From positions 62,001-126,000 of the forward strand of contig NZ_VITH01000015.1 of NCBI RefSeq assembly GCF_007827815.1: 64,000 nucleotides of DNA, given 5' to 3'. Of the stretch, positions 60,791-64,000 are shown in pieces (position 1 is the stretch's first letter; the number at the start of each line of letters is the position of its first letter). The notes below the pieces were generated by a model, which did not search any database, had not been told where the DNA came from, and saw only the letters and a program-made list of their open reading frames with translations. The stretch is from Azospirillum brasilense (lineage in GTDB: Bacteria > Pseudomonadota > Alphaproteobacteria > Azospirillales > Azospirillaceae). Made by a program: the position numbers and the translations under genes.

Positions 60791-60813
60791 CCCTCTCCCC
60801 AGAGGGGAGAGGG
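60697..60813. repeat. Palindromic intergenic element, full copy, overlapping a gene end
   Basis: Arms at 60697-60719 and 60791-60813 (CCCTCTCCCC...GGGGAGAGGG) flank GGTGAGGGGGTTGCGC and GCGCAACCCCCTCACC. Unlike the other copies its left arm and core lie within the frame of the acyltransferase-like gene. It ends 37 bp before the porin start. Confidence 0.85.
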
Positions 60814-60850
60814 GATTTCAAAACATCACCCCGCAAGCCTCGACCCTGGA

Positions 60851-62035
60851 ATGACGACGCCCATGAACGCCTTCTCCCTTCGCGCCGCCGCTCTCGCCGG
60901 CACCGCCTTCGCCGCCCTGACGTCGGCCCCGGCCCTGGCCGAGCCGAGCTTCGACCTGATCCTCGGCGGCGACGCCTATTTCCAGGGCGCCTACATCCGC
61001 CAGCAGCAGGACGAGGGCCTGCGCCCGCGCGAGTTCGCCAACCGCTACCGTCTGGTCGTCACCCCGACGGCCACCGCCGACAACGGCCTGACCTACGGCG
61101 CGCGGCTGCGCATCGTGGCGGGCAACGGTGATCCCACCGTCTCGACCCGCAACATCGAGAACGACCGCGCCTTCCTGTTCGCCAACGGCGCCTTCGGCAC
61201 GATCCAGGCCGGCGTCATCAACGGCCTGTCGGACGAATACGGGATGATCGGCCCGAACGTCGAGGGCGTGGCCGGCAGCCCGGACAGCAACGGCATCCTG
61301 TTCCTGAACGGCTCCTCGACCTTCGGCGCCCTGCCGCTGGCCGCCACCAGCCTGCGCACGCTGATCGCCTACGACACCGGGACCAAGTTCGTCTACATCA
61401 CGCCGAGCTTCGGCGGCCTGTCGGCGGCGGTGTCCTACATGCCGCGCAGCGGCGACTCCAACACGTCGGTCAACCGCCGCACCACCGACGCGCTGGGTGA
61501 CCTGCTGTCCTTCCGCGACGTGGTCGAGGTCGGCGGCGCCTTCCAGACCGCGGTCGGCGATTTCAGCGTCGAGGGCAGCGCCTTCTACGCGACCGGCAAG
61601 GCGGTGCGCCAGACCGACGGCGTCGTCAGCCAGTCCTTCGAGGACCTGAACTCCGTCCATGTCGGGGCTAACGTCGGCTACGGCCCGGTGAAGGTCGGCG
61701 CCAGCTACGCCTACAGCGGCGACAGCGGCTACGCCGAGGGCCTCGCCCAGACGCGGGCGCAGCAGAACTGGATCTTCGGCGCGCAGTACAGCGCCGGGCC
61801 GCTGCTGTTCGCCGCCAACTACCTGCGGGCGCTGGGCAACGACAGCGCGACCATGTCCACGCCGAGCAAGGCGGACATCTGGCAGGGCGGCGTCACCTGG
61901 ACCGTCGCCCCCGGCTTCACCGCCGGGCTGGAGTACGACTACGTGCAGTCCGCCCTGCAGGCGGCCCGCCCCGACGGCGGCGACCTGAAGGACCGCGCGC
62001 ACATCGTGATGCTCGACACCCGTCTGGCCTTCTGA
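60851..62035 (+). CDS. Outer-membrane porin
   Basis: This 394-residue protein has a signal peptide (FSLRAAALAGTAFAALTSAP, cleavage at ALA-E) and alternating beta strands with a terminal Phe (LDTRLAF), as in Gram-negative porins. FGTIQAGVINGLSDEYGMIG and RAFLFANGAFGTIQAG correspond to the porin constriction-loop region. It should form a trimeric diffusion channel; selectivity cannot be read. Starts at 60851 or 60863 are possible. A strong hairpin follows its stop. Confidence 0.88.
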   Translation: MTTPMNAFSLRAAALAGTAFAALTSAPALAEPSFDLILGGDAYFQGAYIRQQQDEGLRPREFANRYRLVVTPTATADNGLTYGARLRIVAGNGDPTVSTRNIENDRAFLFANGAFGTIQAGVINGLSDEYGMIGPNVEGVAGSPDSNGILFLNGSSTFGALPLAATSLRTLIAYDTGTKFVYITPSFGGLSAAVSYMPRSGDSNTSVNRRTTDALGDLLSFRDVVEVGGAFQTAVGDFSVEGSAFYATGKAVRQTDGVVSQSFEDLNSVHVGANVGYGPVKVGASYAYSGDSGYAEGLAQTRAQQNWIFGAQYSAGPLLFAANYLRALGNDSATMSTPSKADIWQGGVTWTVAPGFTAGLEYDYVQSALQAARPDGGDLKDRAHIVMLDTRLAF

Positions 62036-62048
62036 GCACGCTGACCGT

Positions 62049-62078
62049 TGCGGCCCCCGGAAAACTCCAGGGGCCGCA
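62049..62078 (+). terminator. Porin terminator hairpin
   Basis: TGCGGCCCC (62049-62057) and GGGGCCGCA (62070-62078) form a perfect 9-bp stem with a 12-nt loop, 14 bp after the porin stop. The following sequence is only weakly T-rich. Confidence 0.6.
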
Positions 62079-62175
62079 GCGTTATCGCGAGGTTGACCCC
62101 CGCTGAATTCGTTTGTTGGCACCACGGAGCGCGGTCTACCCTGGCCACCCGAACCAACGTCAAAAGGGTGCGCCG

Positions 62176-62598
62176 GTGTTCGCGTTCCATCTCGCCTTTC
62201 CCATCCGGGACATCGAGGAAACCCGCCGTTTCTACGTCGATGTCCTGGGCTGCCGCGAAGGGCGCTCCACCGAGCGGTGGATCGATTTCGACTTCTTCGG
62301 CAACCAGATCTCCGCCCACCGCTCGTCCGAGCCGCGCTCGACCGAGACCAGCATGGTCGACGGCAAGGCGGTGCCGCTGCATCATTTCGGGGCGGTGCTG
62401 CCGCGCCCGGAGTGGGACGCGCTGAGAGAGCGGCTGGAGGCCGCCGGGGCGACCTTCCTGCTGGAGCCGCAGATCCGCTACCCCGGCAAGCCGTCGGAAC
62501 AGGGGACTTTCTTCATCCTCGACCCCTCGGGCAACGGGCTGGAGTTCAAGAGCTTCACCGACGACTCCGGCATGTTCGCCCAGGTCGAGGCGACCTGA
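62176..62598 (+). CDS. VOC family protein (glyoxalase/bleomycin-resistance fold)
   Basis: This 140-residue cytoplasmic protein begins FAFHLAFPIRDIEETRRFYVDVLGC with the metal-ligand His of the first betaalphabetabetabeta module, has HHFGAVL and ends near FFILDPSGNGLEFKSF with the closing Glu ligand. It is likely a metal-dependent dioxygenase or isomerase-like VOC enzyme of unknown substrate. The GTG at 62176 is chosen because the fold begins there. Its last 17 bp recur as a direct copy at 62606-62622. Confidence 0.85.
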   Translation: MFAFHLAFPIRDIEETRRFYVDVLGCREGRSTERWIDFDFFGNQISAHRSSEPRSTETSMVDGKAVPLHHFGAVLPRPEWDALRERLEAAGATFLLEPQIRYPGKPSEQGTFFILDPSGNGLEFKSFTDDSGMFAQVEAT

Positions 62599-62622
62599 AT
62601 AAGAAAGGTCGAGGCGACCTGA
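62582..62622. repeat. Duplicated 17-bp hairpin at a gene end
   Basis: AGGTCGAGGCGACCTGA occurs at 62582-62598 (including the VOC gene stop) and again at 62606-62622, separated by 7 bp. Each copy is itself a small hairpin (AGGTCG/CGACCT, 3-nt loop). The pair lies between convergent genes and may act as a two-sided terminator. Confidence 0.7.
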
Positions 62623-62638
62623 CGCGCCGAGGGACGGT

Positions 62639-63040
62639 CTACACCGGCGGCGCGGCGTCCGGGGCTGGCGGTGCGGCGCTCTCGACCGGCGGGGCCGGCG
62701 GCGCCGCCGGTACGTCGTCGCTGCCCTCGCTGCGGTCGCGGTAGAGGGCGGCGCGGGCGAGCAGCATCAGCGTGATCGGCGTGGTCACCACCATGAAGAT
62801 CGCGATTAGAATTTCGTGCAGCACCAGCCGCGACTGCAGCACGGTGAAGCACAGCATCGAGGCCAGCAGCACGGAGCCGATGCCCATGGTGGTGCCCAGC
62901 GTCGGGGCGTGGACGCGCTCGTAGAAGCTGCGCAGACGCACGAACCCGATCGACCCGATCAGCGCCAGCGAGGCGCCGAGCAGGAGGAGAAGCGCCACCG
63001 GGATCGCCGCCCAGACCGGCAGGTCGGCCAGATGCGTCAT
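62639..63040 (-). CDS. phaG: Cation/proton antiporter subunit G (PhaG/MnhG)
   Basis: This 133-residue membrane protein has three hydrophobic helices (VWAAIPVALLLLLGASLALIGSIGFVRL, TMGIGSVLLASMLCFTVL, HEILIAIFMVVTTPITLMLLARAA) and the G-subunit motif YERVHAPTLGTTMG. It belongs to the multi-subunit Na+(K+)/H+ antiporter (Mrp/Mnh/Pha) in the inner membrane. The C-terminus is an Ala/Pro-rich tail. Its start overlaps the F-subunit stop by 4 bp. Confidence 0.92.
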   Translation of the reverse strand: MTHLADLPVWAAIPVALLLLLGASLALIGSIGFVRLRSFYERVHAPTLGTTMGIGSVLLASMLCFTVLQSRLVLHEILIAIFMVVTTPITLMLLARAALYRDRSEGSDDVPAAPPAPPVESAAPPAPDAAPPV

Positions 63041-63318
63041 TCGATCACCTCTCCGCGCATGAGGAACTTCGCCAGCGCCGCCGTCGCGACGAAGCCGAGC
63101 AGCGCGATGATCAGCGCCGCCTCGAAATAGAGCGTGCTGCCGGTGCGGATGCCGAAGGTCAGCAGCAGCATCGTGGCGTTGACGTAGAGCGTGTCGAGCC
63201 CGAGCACCCGGTCCTGCGCCCGCGGCCCGCGCAGCACGCGGTACGTCGCGCAGGCCATGGCGGCGACCAGCAGGATCTGCGCCAGGAAGATCGACCAGAG
63301 CAGCAGCGTGGCGGTCAT
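63037..63318 (-). CDS. phaF: Cation/proton antiporter subunit F (PhaF/MnhF)
   Basis: This 93-residue protein has three helices (LLLWSIFLAQILLVAAMACATYRVL, LYVNATMLLLTFGI, LYFEAALIIALLGFVATAALAKFLM) and the F-subunit motif GPRAQDRVLGLD. The ATG at 63318 overlaps the E-subunit stop by 4 bp; the longer frame upstream is a shadow of the E gene. It is an essential small subunit of the Mrp-type antiporter, which exchanges Na+ or K+ for protons. Confidence 0.92.
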   Translation of the reverse strand: MTATLLLWSIFLAQILLVAAMACATYRVLRGPRAQDRVLGLDTLYVNATMLLLTFGIRTGSTLYFEAALIIALLGFVATAALAKFLMRGEVIE

Positions 63319-63803
63319 TCGAAGATCTCCATCAGGCGCTTCTCGTACCGTCCCTTGATGGTGTCGATCCAGGTCTTCTCGTCGACCAGATCGAGGATGT
63401 GGAGAAGGATGCTGTTGTTCGCGGAGTTGTATTCCACCCAGATCGTCCCCGGCGTTCCGGTGATGATGCAGGCCAGAGTCGCCAGACCGTAGGGCGCCCG
63501 CATGTCGAGCGGGATGCGCAGGAAGCCGGACACCCGCTCCGTCTTGCGCGGGTTCAGGATGATCTTGGCGACCGCGAGGTTGGAGCGCGCGACGTCGGCC
63601 ATCACCAGCCCGGCCAGCGCGAACGCGGCACGCGGCCGCTTCAGCCGTCCGCCCGGCGGGTCGAGGGCCCGGAAGCCCCAGAGCGCGACGGTCGCCAGGA
63701 TGGTCCCCATCAGGATCGAGCCCAGCGCCACGCTCTCGGTCAGCAGCAGCCACATCGCCACGAGCGCGGCGGTCAGCAGCGGGTATGGCCACCAGCGCTT
63801 CAT
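63315..63803 (-). CDS. phaE: Cation/proton antiporter subunit E (PhaE/MnhE)
   Basis: This 162-residue protein has N-terminal helices (PYPLLTAALVAMWLLLTESVALGSILMGTILATVALWGF) and the E-subunit signatures DVARSNLAVAKIILNPR and LATLACIITGTPGTIWVEYN, followed by a cytoplasmic tail with WIDTIKGRYEKRLMEIFE. It is part of the same antiporter complex and overlaps the D-subunit gene by 4 bp. Confidence 0.92.
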   Translation of the reverse strand: MKRWWPYPLLTAALVAMWLLLTESVALGSILMGTILATVALWGFRALDPPGGRLKRPRAAFALAGLVMADVARSNLAVAKIILNPRKTERVSGFLRIPLDMRAPYGLATLACIITGTPGTIWVEYNSANNSILLHILDLVDEKTWIDTIKGRYEKRLMEIFE

Positions 63804-64000
63804 GGCGCGACTCCCTTGCCGGTTCCGGGCGCGGCGGTGGTCATCACCCCCTGGACGTAGCGTTCCGGCCCATGAAGGGAGCGGGCGGTGTCCTCCATGT
63901 AGCGCATCACCGGCCCGGCCTGGACGGTCAAAGCCACGCAGAGCGCCAGCAGCATCATGACCGGCGCGAGTTCGACGAGGCGCACGCGCGGCAGGTCGCC
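63800..64000 (-). CDS. phaD: Cation/proton antiporter subunit D, C-terminal fragment
   Basis: The minus-strand frame ends with the last ~66 codons of an upstream gene that continues past the window edge without a stop. The visible end has a final hydrophobic helix (VELAPVMMLLALCVALTVQAGPVMRYMEDTARSLHGPERYVQGV) like subunit D of Mrp-type antiporters, and it sits directly before E as in phaABDEFG-type operons. The assignment rests mainly on position. Confidence 0.75.
   Translation of the reverse strand, partial: GDLPRVRLVELAPVMMLLALCVALTVQAGPVMRYMEDTARSLHGPERYVQGVMTTAAPGTGKGVAP

Overview
The window looks like a GC-rich alphaproteobacterium, most likely Azospirillum or a close relative. This is inferred from about 68-70% G+C, strong GC3 codon use, the gene families present (ABC uptake operons, SPFH protein, Pha-type antiporter, OpgC), and dispersed palindromic CCCTCTCCCC/GGGGAGAGGG intergenic elements. 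I see no tRNA, rRNA, CRISPR array, transposase or integrase. Gene density is high; long antisense ORFs are GC-rich shadows. Only two gaps exceed 300 bp: 30624-31212 and 51672-52052.

Layout. 1-9.4 kb: an MFS exporter, a VOC protein, a small hydrophilic protein, then a GntR regulator divergent from a five-gene operon (SsuABC-type ABC importer, alpha/beta hydrolase, ornithine cyclodeaminase-family enzyme), then a chemoreceptor. 9.5-15.9 kb: glutamine-dependent NAD synthase, convergent with an unusual pair (winged-helix-like protein plus nitrilase-superfamily protein), then OpgC divergent from an SGNH hydrolase. 16-19.8 kb: a polar amino acid ABC importer with its GntR regulator and a perfect 14-bp operator-like palindrome. 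20-22.5 kb: short-chain dehydrogenase, zinc alcohol dehydrogenase and a membrane protein. 22.7-30.7 kb (minus strand): CstA/YbdD carbon-starvation transporter and an iron cluster (TonB-dependent receptor, DUF4198, DUF3649, PepSY protein, DUF3325) behind a Fur-box-like site.

31.2-43.5 kb: a complete type I secretion locus: a 2577-residue repeat protein followed by TolC, ABC exporter and HlyD-type adaptor genes.

43.7-51.7 kb is the most unusual part: five tightly coupled genes. The first encodes a periplasmic-binding-protein domain, a beta-rich domain resembling a Cys-loop receptor ectodomain, and an MscS channel in one chain. A small exported protein and TssJ-, TssL- and TssM-like proteins follow. 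The TssM-like protein has lost its nucleotide-binding residues and no other type VI secretion gene is present. I infer a trans-envelope, ligand-responsive channel complex rather than a type VI system.

52.0-60.8 kb: a second co-directional run: DUF697 protein, a 56-residue membrane peptide, solute-binding protein, two PvdE-like cyclic-peptide-exporter halves flanking an SPFH protein, an NAD(P)-dependent reductase, a SET-domain protein and an acyltransferase-like protein whose 3' end reads into a repeat element. 60.8-64 kb: porin, VOC protein, and the G, F, E and partial D subunits of a Pha/Mnh-type cation/proton antiporter.
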